This document shows, piece by piece, positions 1 to 9,443 of a DNA stretch of 64,000 bases. This DNA comes from Tetraselmis striata (lineage: Eukaryota > Chlorophyta > Chlorodendrophyceae > Chlorodendrales > Chlorodendraceae): assembly GCA_006384855.1 (NCBI GenBank), contig VCJN01001132.1:124001-188000 (forward strand). The letters are read 5' to 3'. Every line of letters starts with the position of its first letter. The stretch's first letter is position 1. The notes below the pieces were generated by a model that searched no databases, was not told the DNA's origin, and worked only from the letters and a program-made list of their open reading frames with translations. The position numbers and the translations under genes were made by a program.

Positions 1-220
1 ATGACAAACAAGGGAGATCACTTGGCACTGCAGCAATGAACAACGGAGCACAGCTACCCCCTATACGAAAGCTGCCTTGGTGCCACTGGCAGGGTGCTTT
101 GCGCCGCATATCCGCTCTGGTCCTGGCGGACACGGTGGAGGTCGGAACTCCTAATGTGCCACCTTCAAGAATCTTCCTCACAGTAGTTGCTCCATTGATG
201 AGCACAAAATGAGAGGCATG

Positions 221-997
221 CAAAACCTCACACCTCCGCCGTCGACGATGCACCTGCGCAAATGATAGTGCAATAGAGCCTGCCAATCTGCCATTGCATT
301 TACTGGTCTGACTATCTTGCTCGCTTCATCTTGCGAAGACCCCCCCCCCCCCCAACCCCTGCGCAGAGATGCCGCAGCTCTGGGCCCGCCTGACGAGTTC
401 GGTGCTGTCAGTGGGATGGCCAGCCTACGGCAGAGCACGACTGTGACCAGCATGAATCGTGACAGTTTGCATGTTTGATTAAAACAGTATACCCCGGCCA
501 GATGAAATAGCTTGGTGGCAGCAGAACCATGAATCTTCCCCATGGGAGTGGGGCGCGCTCCCATGGGAAGAGTACCCCCCCTCCCCCCCCCCCCCCCCTG
601 GTGACACCTGCAAACCCCTCACACCGCTGCCGTCGATGTACATGTGCGAACGATAGTGCAATACAGCCTGCCAATCAGCCATGGCATTTACTGGTCTGAC
701 TATCTTGCTCGCTCCATCTTGCGAAGACCCCCCCCCCCCACCCCTGCGCAGAGATGCTGCCGCTCTGGGCCCGCCTGACGAGTTTGGTGCTGTCATTGGG
801 ACGGCCAGGCTGTGGCAGAGCACGACTGTGACCAGCATGAAATGTGACAGTTTGCATGTTTGATTTTAAAAAACAGTATACCCCGGCCAGATGAAATAGC
901 TTGGTGGCAGCAGAACCATGAATCTTCCCCATGGGAGTGGGGTGCGCTCCCATGGGAAGAGTACCCCCCCCCCCCCCCCCTTCCCCCCCCTGGTGAC
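221..997. repeat. Tandem duplication of a ~388 bp unit
   Basis: Two diverged head-to-tail copies (about 221-608 and 609-997) share nearly their whole length with a period of 388 bases; for example the same segment starts at 301 and at 689. Each unit contains two long C runs and a palindromic segment in which CTCCCATGGGAA mirrors TTCCCATGGGAG with a short GC-rich loop. No protein with recognisable domains is encoded. It lies downstream of the protease gene that ends at 1172, so it is 3' flanking DNA. The first 220 bases of the window hold nothing I recognise. Confidence 0.75.
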
Positions 998-1171
998 ACC
1001 CGCCTTGCACGTGGCGCATATCTGCCGCGCAAGATGTATCCTGGGGTCGGTGGGCAGTACCGCAAGGCAATGTTGTCTTTCGGCAGACAAACCGTGAACA
1101 TACACCATGCCCACAGCTGCGCAGTGCTTGATGAAAGGGTTTAGGGAAGGGGTTTCAGGGGTTTGGCGCCT

Positions 1172-2106
1172 CTACGCCTGCCTGTCGCGGGACATGAGGC
1201 TCTCGCTCTCGTCCACGCTGGACTCCGCCCAGCCGCCGTCCTCGTCTGAGTCGCGGCTCCAGTCCAGAGGGTCCGCGGTCGTCGCAGGCGGCGCCTCTGT
1301 GTCCGCCCCACCCTGGGCGCGCGCCGGGAACTTGCCCCGCAAGAGTAGCCGGAAGTGGCCCCGTGCGGCGGCGAGGCCGCAGAGGGGGCCCAGCGTGCAG
1401 GGCACCAGGTACAGCAGCGCGGGCTGCCCGTGGCTGCCGCCCACGTGGAACATCAGCGCGAGGTAGGTCAGGAGCAGCCCCACGCCGTAGCCTGCACCAC
1501 GCACACACCCCCCGCAAGAGGGCTGCGTCAGTGACAAGTATTCCGTAGCATCACACTCCACACTCACACTAAGGAGCCAGTACTTTTGACGCATACCCGT
1601 TTTTGCTCACATATTTTAAAATAAATACATCAGCCCTAAGTGAGCAAAGCAGATGTGAATGCAAGCTTAATGGTCTCTTCAAAGCACTATGTACAGCACA
1701 CAAGGCACATCGCGTCCTTGATGGTATGCTGGCGCTTACCAGGCCGGGAGGGTAAGAGAGGGCGGGGGGGGGGGGGGGGGGGGGCACCTGTGAGCACCGG
1801 GGCAAAGTAGCCGCGTGGCCACGACAGGCCGAGGCGGAGGTCCGCTAGGCGCGTGAAGGCGACCAGCAGGCCTGGCAGCACGATGTCGCCCAGCCCGAGC
1901 AGCGAATAGCCTGGCAGGTCGGAGAACAGCCGCGGGACGCGGATCACCATGGGGATGGCCTCTTGTGTGCCGCCGCCCGTGGCAACCTGGGCAGGGCGAG
2001 TCGGGGCACAGTGAGCCCGAAGGGAAGGCAGAAAGGGAGGAAGGTGAGCCGCATAGCAACATACGTGGGCGATGGTGGCCATGAAGATGCAGCCGCTGTT
2101 GTGAAT

Positions 2107-2145
<39 letters not shown>

Positions 2146-5100
2146 ATATGTACATTCAACTTGACTTCAACATTCGACCTAAAAAAAAGCAATGGATGTG
2201 CACCAAAACCGCCTCAATAACACCGCAACCATGCGTTCTCAATGCGAGCTGCCAGCATAGTGTTTGAAAGTGTTCATGCCGCCACTTGTGGGTGATGTCT
2301 TCGCGTGAATCTGAGTTGTCAGGGCAGGGCGGGCTTGTTTCCACAATGTTCTCGCCGTACCGATGCCCTTACTTTATTCACACATGTATGATCTCTTTAA
2401 AAAACTTGGCGGATACGTGTGAGGATGGCGGCAAAGCAGGCGGGACTCTGGACACCAGCCAGGCGCCTCTGCCCTCTCAGAGGCCGATGGCATATCCGTC
2501 ACCACGCTTGTGTGTTTGCTATATATATTCTTGTTTGTGATCCTCCCGCGAAGGAGTACTACATGTTCATGTGGAAATCTATCAAAATACCCCCCGAACA
2601 TAGCTCGGAATCACCGACTCGATGCTCCACAACAATTCATTATTTCCGGGATCCGCGAACCAGATGATAGGGTACGGGAGTGCGGATTGAATTTCGTGGG
2701 GGCGGGCCGGGGCTCTGCGGGCGCGGGCGCCTCACCCGGACCATCGCGCTCTCGCCATGCGTCAGGAGCGGCTGTAGGAACACCCAAAACACGTCGTAGC
2801 AAAACGCCATCGGCAGCAGGATGAGCGCCACCTGGCAGGGCAGCCGGGGAGCGGGATGGGCGGGGGGGGGGGGGGGGGGGATGTCAATTGGGCAGCAGGG
2901 CAGCATGGGGAGCAGCGGGATTCGATGGAGGTGGCCGGAGGAGGGGAACCGGGGGACAGGCCGCACCTTAAGGTTGGGCAGCACAATCTGGCGGAGGAAG
3001 AGGATGCAGAGGGACAGCCCCATGGCGTCCTGCAGCGCCCAGGCCCAGCCCATGTGGCGGCATGGCAGCCACACCGCCACCACCGCCAAGCCCAGCAGGC
3101 ATGCCGCGAGCTCGTGGCCGCGCATGCGCCCCCCTGCCCAGCCTGGCAACGCCACCGCCCAGCCCTTGAGCGCTGGCGCGGCGGAGGCCACAACTGGCAG
3201 CAGCAGCATGGACAGCGCCTGCCAGGACACGAGCGCAAAGCCAACCACCTGGTCGCAACAGGATGAGGCGCTTAGCCCACCACATGCTTCCCCCCACCCC
3301 CAGAATCACCACCCGTGTGCAGTCATTATATATACAGTACTAGTATTGTCTAGGGGGCAAAGATATATGCATCGATAACATACGAATACGTGTGTGTGTG
3401 TGTGTGTGTTTGTGTGTGTGCGCGCGCATTGATCCTGCGCACACAGGGAGCGGCAGGCCAGTTCACTCACCAGCAGCAGCATCACCAGCCAGCCCATCAG
3501 CCACGACAGCAGCAGGAGCATCACAGACGCCATGACGATAAACCCAGCCGCCATCGCCTCTGTCAGCGGCTGCGCGGGAACGTGGCCCTCGGACGCCACG
3601 GCCGCCTGCTGCGTGGCGTACGTGCGCAAAGCCTCACAACCGTTAGTGCCCATGCTAAATACCCTGCACCTGCAAAAGTGGTCGCTCTGCTGGCCAATTG
3701 TCATGTGAATGGCATCCAGCCAGCCGATTGGTCACTCCCCCGCGACAAAGTCTCCGGCATGCCAACAGCAGTGCGGCGGCACTCACCACAGAGGGTTCAC
3801 CGGCGTGTGCCAGCTCCCCCATCGCGTCTCGGGCAGACCAGACACTGCCCACCGCAACCGTCGCGACAGCCATGAGCCACAGCAGCGCGCTGCTGGCGTC
3901 CATCTCCGCCGACACACCCCACAGCACCACGCGCAGCCGCGGTTCTGCAGCCATCATGGACTGCAGGTACTCTCCCACCTGCAAAGCGCAGTAGTGGCAG
4001 GGTATCGGAAGCCAGCGCTTGTAACACTACATGTAGTTGACGAAGGGATGTGGCGGGGTGGGGGCGTACGTCCACATCCACGCTGATGGCGTACAGCGCC
4101 GACAGGTTCCCTGCCACGCGCGCATCCGGGGCGTCCATCACCAGGCAGTCCGAGGTGTTGCTCACCAGCAGCATCAGCGAGGCGCCAGCGGCCTGGGCAG
4201 GCGCGGCGAATAGAGACAGGGGCAGGGCTCAGCGTAGGCGGGCACTGGCTAGTGCCTGCCGACCCCTTGCGATTGCTGTTTCTGCAGCCTACTTCCCGCT
4301 GAGTGGCTCCGGCCACCAAGCACAGCTCGCAGAACAACCCCCCTCCCCTACCCCCCCGCACCTCCCCTTGCGCCCCTGCCAATCCCAAGCTCTCCTCCCT
4401 GCCCTCTGGCACCCCTTGCTTGGCAACGACAGACCAGCCAGGGACCACTCAGGGACCAGCCCCTGGCTAGTTTCAGAATGAAGAGCCTTCATTCGGCTGG
4501 CCTGGCAGCCAAAGCATCCCTGCCCTGTACACGCGCGGCCTCTGCCAGTGCCAGGAACGGGTCCAGGGGCCGGTGGTGTGCATGTGCATGTGTCTGTGGT
4601 GGAATGGTGGGGGACACGCCTGTGTGTTTATGGCCTTGTCCGCAAAGCCGCATGTGCCGCGTGCCACCAGCAACCCAGCGTCGGGCGGCCCCCGCCGCGC
4701 CACATCCGCGCAGGCATCCAGCGGCTGCGCAACCTCCAGCTGCAGCGGTTCCGTACCCTGCGGACAAAATGACGACGTGAAGGGTTGGCGCCCGGGAAAA
4801 ACCCGGGGGATTTAAGCAACTGGGTGTTGGTTGGGCCACCATGATGCAGGACTTCCTCCAACATCGATTGGGCCGTGACGATGTTCATGTTAAATCCGAT
4901 ATAATCTTCTTTCTCTCCCTGACAACCTCACCTTCACTGAGATAAGGGATCGCTACCGCGTAGAAATACCAGACAACCGAGCTCCAGTTCTGCCGAGGCC
5001 ACCTGAAACGTCCCCCCCCCTTCCTGGCCCCAATTCCCGGCACAGTGTTCATACTTCTCTATCCGACGCAATCCTCTTGCCCGGGACAAACCAGCCAGCG

Positions 5101-5599
5101 TGAGAAGTCGACAGGGTGCGTGGGGCTAGCCGCGGCATACGTTGAGCGGCAGAGGGGCGCCGAACAGCGCGGCTGACGCCCACACCGAGCCCAGGCTGCT
5201 GCCGTTGGTTGCCACAAGCTGAACGACCGCCTGCATCGAGCGGACAGGCAGGCGAGTGAGTGTACAGGTACCCCCGGAGTGCCGTTCAGGACAACGTAAC
5301 GTGCGGCTCGCATTGGGTGGCACTGCACTGAGGAGCGACCGAGGCGGCGGCCAAGCTGCCGCCGACGTGGGACGCGCGTTCGCCCGCCTGCTTGCCTGTC
5401 GCCACTACCCGACGGTCGCTGCGAGGTGGCACTTCCGCAGCGGCGGGCACCTCACCGGGATGGCGGCTTGCAGCGGGGCGGTGACGCCCGGCTTTGGCCT
5501 GCCAGTGCCGATGACGCCATGACGCTCCGCGGCGCACAGCAGAGTGACCGCCGGCAGCAGCAGCAATAGCAGCAGCGGTGCCGCCGGCGGGCGGCCCAT
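1172..5599 (-). CDS. Signal peptide peptidase-like (SPPL) intramembrane aspartyl protease with PA domain
   Basis: Presenilin-type GxGD protease that would cut transmembrane segments in endomembranes. Ten exons join without phase conflict: 5599-5456, 5230-5141, 4757-4620, 4192-4070, 3978-3787, 3608-3471, 3248-2967, 2831-2736, 1986-1788, 1491-1172, giving 573 residues, the usual SPPL size. Seen directly: an N-terminal leucine-rich signal peptide from the ATG at 5599; a lumenal PA domain (about 50-165, with [10 protein letters not shown]); multiple hydrophobic segments; catalytic YD (Tyr381-Asp382), GLGD (Asp435) and the QPAL motif (PAL 491-493). All three hallmark motifs are intact, so an active enzyme is expected. 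After the PAL region the tail is hydrophilic and Asp/Ser/Glu-rich. The third intron starts with GC rather than GT (4619). Introns hold CA/TG repeats and G/C runs. The PA domain favours plant SPPL2-5 or animal SPPL2 type over SPP itself. Confidence 0.93.
2108..2143. repeat. (CA)n microsatellite in SPPL intron
   Basis: An uninterrupted AC/CA dinucleotide run of about 36 bases lies in the intron between the exons ending at 2736 and starting at 1986. A second, TG-rich run lies at about 3389-3425 in the intron between the exons ending at 3471 and starting at 3248. Both produce spurious poly-Val/Cys or Thr/His open frames. Confidence 0.9.
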
Positions 5600-7324
5600 G
5601 GTGGCAAGCTGTTGGGGAGCAAGGGGGCGGGCAGAGGCGGCCGTCCCTGCTTTCTCGCTGCGTCCGGGGGATGGACGGTGCGCAGCAAAGAGATAGCGCT
5701 GGTAGTAGCGATTCGCGACTACCGCCGTACGAGTCTTCCGAGATTGTCTGACTTTTCGGTTACAGATGGTCTTCCGAAATTCGCCAGACTCTACCCGGTG
5801 TAACCCATCCAGTCTTCCGAGCAGCGGGCCGAAGCAGCAGCACGCTGCTGCCAGTACCCTGTACTAGAGGATGAACCGCCGACCGGGGGACGGCCCGCCC
5901 CCCTCACCCCTCCCCGCAGCACGTGACGGGTCATTCTCGTCAGTGATTCCGGTGCGCGCGGCGCTGGACTTGCTGCTGCTGATGCGCGCGGCGCGCTGCG
6001 AGCTGATGCACATTCGATACATCAGGGTACAGGGTTTGATTCCTGGCCGATGTATTTTCGGCAATATCGTCCCGGCGTGTCCTGGGTTTCCAAGGTTGGT
6101 GCATTAGCCCTGCGGGGTTCGAATGAGGCAATGGTCTACGGGCCATGCCAGGCCTACGACTGCAGCAGTTTGCGCAAGAGGTCAAGTGCTGGGGCGGCTT
6201 ATCTCGGCCGATGTCCGGGGCGAACTACTTTACTTACTTTTAGGATGTTCTTTACTGGTCGCTGTTCGTCCCGCATTGTTAACATTTTCAATTACATAAG
6301 GGCTTTCAGAAAATCGCACTACAAACAGAACTAACATCAACTATGAAAGGTTGCCGGCAAAAGAGAGAAATAAGCCTGAAACCAAGGTCGAGCAGGAGGA
6401 CAGGGAGCCAAGAACCAAGAAGGAGCCAAGGGAACCACGAAGTCACTTAGCTGCCAGGAACCAAAGGGACCCCCGCCCCGGGGTAGCCTATCAGCCGCGG
6501 CGAGGACGCTTGCAGCCAATGACCCGGGTCATAGCAACACATGCCGACGAGCGACGCGACGCAGGCGCAGGAGTACCATCACGTGCCGCACGCGCGGACG
6601 CGAACCCGCCAAGAACGTTGTCTGCATGTGCCATGTTGATGACCAAGGAGAAACGGCGGCGCCACGCAGACAAGAGCTGGCCGATTTTTTGGCCAGTGTG
6701 TGTGTGGCTAGCTTTCGCGAGCTCCACCAAGAAAGCTTTATTAACATCCGCATACTGACGCACTATTAACATCCGCATACTATTGCGGACTATATACCGG
6801 AGGCTGTAACCAAAAAGTTCACTATATACCGGAGCACAGTAGTCGCTACAGGTAAGGATTAAGGATTAGATTGATGCAGCATCGCGTACTCGGCGGAGCG
6901 CATGGCGGTCGATGATTCCTCGACGCCGCGCCGCTGCTGTCGAGAAACCCGCGCGCTCGGCCCTCTGCTGATGTATGCTTCTCGCATACAGTCGGTACCT
7001 GTAGCTGCTCGCGGCGCGTCGCCGCCGCGCGTAAGCCCAACTATCCACCCGGGTTTGGTCACACTGGGGCAGCAAGGAGCTTGGGGGTCCTCAGACGGGT
7101 GGAGCAGAACGCCGGACCCGACAAGCGCAACCTTATTTTAAAAGTATTGCTGTCGGCTTCCCCTACCTACGGGAATATCGCGACGACAAAAAACGGTGCC
7201 GGTATCGGCCGTGTCCATAGGCACGCCTTCGATATCTGCTGCCATCATCAACCCCCCCCCCTCCCCCCCCCCCCCCCCCCCCCCCCTCCGGGCGCGCTCC
7301 CGTCCCACGCTCGTTTTTTGCGAG
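5600..7324. other. Intergenic region between divergent SPPL and PAN-Notch-repeat genes
   Basis: About 1.7 kb separates two divergently transcribed genes and must hold both promoters. I see no clear TATA box. It contains a SINE-like copy (about 6028-6238). Around 6739-6840 short sequences recur: ATTAACATCCGCATACT twice (the second at about 6764) and CTATATACCGGAG twice (about 6790 and 6822). A long C run (7253-7286) ends about 40 bases before the ATG of the downstream gene. The open frames in 6351-6758 are low-complexity and show no domain. Confidence 0.6.
6028..6238 (+). mobile_element. SINE-like element, copy A
   Basis: Shares with copies at 12570, 43440 and 63853 a body starting at ATTCCTGGCCGATGTATTTT, continuing through GCATTAGCCCT and GGGGTTCGAATGAGGCAA, and ending near GGTCAAGTGCTGGGG and a CCGGGGCGAA tail. 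The 5' part differs from copies B and C, so the exact left end and any target-site duplication are not certain. No coding capacity. Confidence 0.7.
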
Positions 7325-8544
7325 ATGAAAATGGCCGCGGTGTTCACATCGACATTGCGGCCAGCTGCCTGGGCCTTGGTCGCTCTGATGGCCGTGTCAG
7401 CTCTAGCTTGCGCCTCGGCAGGACGACCACCGAGTAAGACCGCGCTTTAGCAGATGCGAGCACCTGTGCTGTTCCGGAGGTTGCCTACTACTCCTAGAGG
7501 CCTCCTGATCTGCGGCCGGCAACCATGGCCCCATCTGGCGTGTCGCGACCACCTAGAGTATACCTGCGAGCGACTGACGGGCCTGTGTTGCCGTCGTCGG
7601 CACGAGCTGCAGGTATTGACGCCGACTTCCTATTGGCCGCGACCCTCGGCCACCACGCGGGGCTGGAGGCAGCCGGGCGCGAGACGAGCTACTTTGGTCG
7701 GCGTCTCCTCGCATACGAATACACAATCTTCACCGATACGAGCTGCGAGGCGACCAACTTGCAGAAGATTCACGGACTCAAGGACCATGCCGAGTGCGGG
7801 AGACGGTGCGACGGAAACTCAAAATGCACAGCCTACACCTTCAACCAAGGTCAACCGCCGCGCCAGCACCCTGCTCGACAGAGTGCACGACGCGCAATTG
7901 GCCGCATCGACCCGCTTAATTCATTACTGCCCCTCCACGCACCGATTTATTCAGATGATAAGACTTGCTACTTGAAGCCGGACTGCCCTGGCCGCACCTA
8001 CAAGCAGAGCCGAATAAGCGGCGTGCACTCTGGAGGTATGGTTATCGACCGCATCGGTGGCTTGAGACTGTCCCTGTGCCTTTTAGCTGGACAGACAACC
8101 TGCACTTCTGATGCATGATGACACGTAATGCAGTTTACTGAATACATGCAGCACCTACATGTTCCTTGCGCAACGTGGCTCACAGGTTCTAAGGAATGCG
8201 CCTCGGGGTGCAGCTCCAGCATGAAGGGAGACGGGTCATGCAACAGCGCATGTGAGCGCGACCGCTGCATGTTTATCAGTCGCCTTAGCTTCTCCTATGC
8301 GCATGCATGTGTGGACGCCTATCCATGCTCTGGTTCAGCTACCTCTGCTTGTAGTTAGCGTGCTGAGTGGTGTGTGGCACTGCCATGTCCTGAACCAAAT
8401 GCAGGCAATGTGTGGCAGTGTGACTGGGATTTCGGGGACTGCGACTGCAGCAGGGACTGCCCCTCTCGATGGACGGGCGACAAGATCTGCGACTCAGCAT
8501 GCAACTCCTCTGCGTGTGGGTACGACAAGGGCGACTGCATATGA
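7325..8544 (+). CDS. Small secreted protein with PAN/Apple domain and two Notch (LNR) repeats
   Basis: Five exons (7325-7433, 7613-7849, 7955-8035, 8186-8251, 8405-8544) give a 210-residue product with consistent phases. Seen: a hydrophobic signal peptide (residues 1 to ~30), a Cys-containing PAN/Apple-like module spanning exons 2 and 3 (motifs CEATNLQKIHGL, CTAYTFNQ, CYLKPDC), then two Lin-12/Notch-type repeats with the expected Cys and Asp ligands (CNVWQCDWDFGDC and CNSSACGYDKGDC) up to the stop. LNR modules bind Ca2+ and PAN domains bind protein or sugar, so an extracellular or lumenal Ca2+-dependent binding role is inferred. No transmembrane helix follows, so this is not a receptor. The acceptor at 7613 is the least certain boundary; the others are fixed by domain continuity. 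TGTAA motifs lie at 8656 and near 8698. Shares its upstream region with the SPPL gene. Confidence 0.82.
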
Positions 8545-8655
8545 TGGAGGCGTACCATTAAATACATGCTGTCATTTAGTATCCACAAGCACAGGAAACT
8601 AGATTGGGGGAGCGCGATAAGGAGGGTGAGGAAAAGTTAGCCCTGCCTGCGCTGA

Positions 8656-8660
8656 TGTAA
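8656..8660 (+). terminator. Candidate TGTAA polyadenylation signal
   Basis: TGTAA lies about 112 bases after the stop of the PAN-LNR gene, a normal 3' UTR distance. The pentamer is the known poly(A) signal in many green algae; a 5-mer also occurs by chance. Confidence 0.35.
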
Positions 8661-9230
8661 GTCCAGAATTACCGCTGGGCTTTCCCTGCGCCAGGTGGTG
8701 TAATTGTCAGACGACTTGGATTTGGGAGTGATGCCGCACATCTCCGTACGCGCAACGCGCCAATTACTTGATATTCGAATGTAGGTAGGGCTGTGATGAG
8801 CTGGCGTGATTACCGCCCTGCATTGAGTCCCCCGCATAGTGCCTGGAGGCAGCCATGTGTCTCGGTGAAGTCACCATCTTTGCCATCCTGATACATAGCG
8901 CTCCGCCATTATGATGGCAGCGTTCACAATGGATAGGTCATCCTGCCCTCTCTTGTGCTGCTCAACCTCCAACAGCCCCTATCCCCCGATGCACGCACAT
9001 GGTCCAACTCCCAATGTGGCTCGCACACAACCACACCACCACACCACCGCACAGTTCCAAAGCATCCAGGATCGGATCCAGGCATCGGCTGTGATTTCTG
9101 CCACTGTGCAATGTCGGCCAAGGGGATCGCACGCGTCCCAGGTGGGGGGGGGGGGGGGGGGGGGGTTGCAAGGTCTCGTGCTTGGCCCTTGCGACACCTA
9201 CAGGAGATAATACTGTGCATGGGCAATATG

Positions 9231-9235
9231 TTACA
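9231..9235 (-). terminator. Candidate TGTAA polyadenylation signal for murB
   Basis: TGTAA on the minus strand, about 210 bases beyond the MurB stop codon at 9444. Same motif type as downstream of several other genes in the window. A chance match cannot be excluded. Confidence 0.35.
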
Positions 9236-9443
9236 TAGCCGCTCCGCTAGCAGTACACCAAACCCCAACTAGAGATTCGCAATCAACGATTATTTGACGT
9301 ACACACAAGCATACAATGGTTTGCCAGGTGTGGCAGCCCTCGAGGGCCCCTTCTACACCGCATCTGCTCACCGACCACAGGTGAAGCCACACGAGATAAG
9401 GGGTAAGTTTGCCCGGGGGGGGGGGGGGGGGGGGGGCGGGGGG

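Larger units (their letters stand above)
8545..9443. other. Convergent intergenic region (PAN-LNR gene and murB)
   Basis: About 0.9 kb between two stop codons. It holds candidate green-algal TGTAA polyadenylation motifs for both genes (8656-8660 on plus; 9231-9235 on minus), a long G run near 9145-9166 and another at 9415-9436 only a few bases beyond the MurB stop. No coding signal was recognised; the Pro/Gly-rich open frames here come from the homopolymers. Confidence 0.6.

Noticed and set aside
2100..2150. Regular repeats resembling a CRISPR-like array
   Set aside because: Dinucleotide microsatellite without spacers; eukaryotic intron context. No CRISPR array anywhere in the window.
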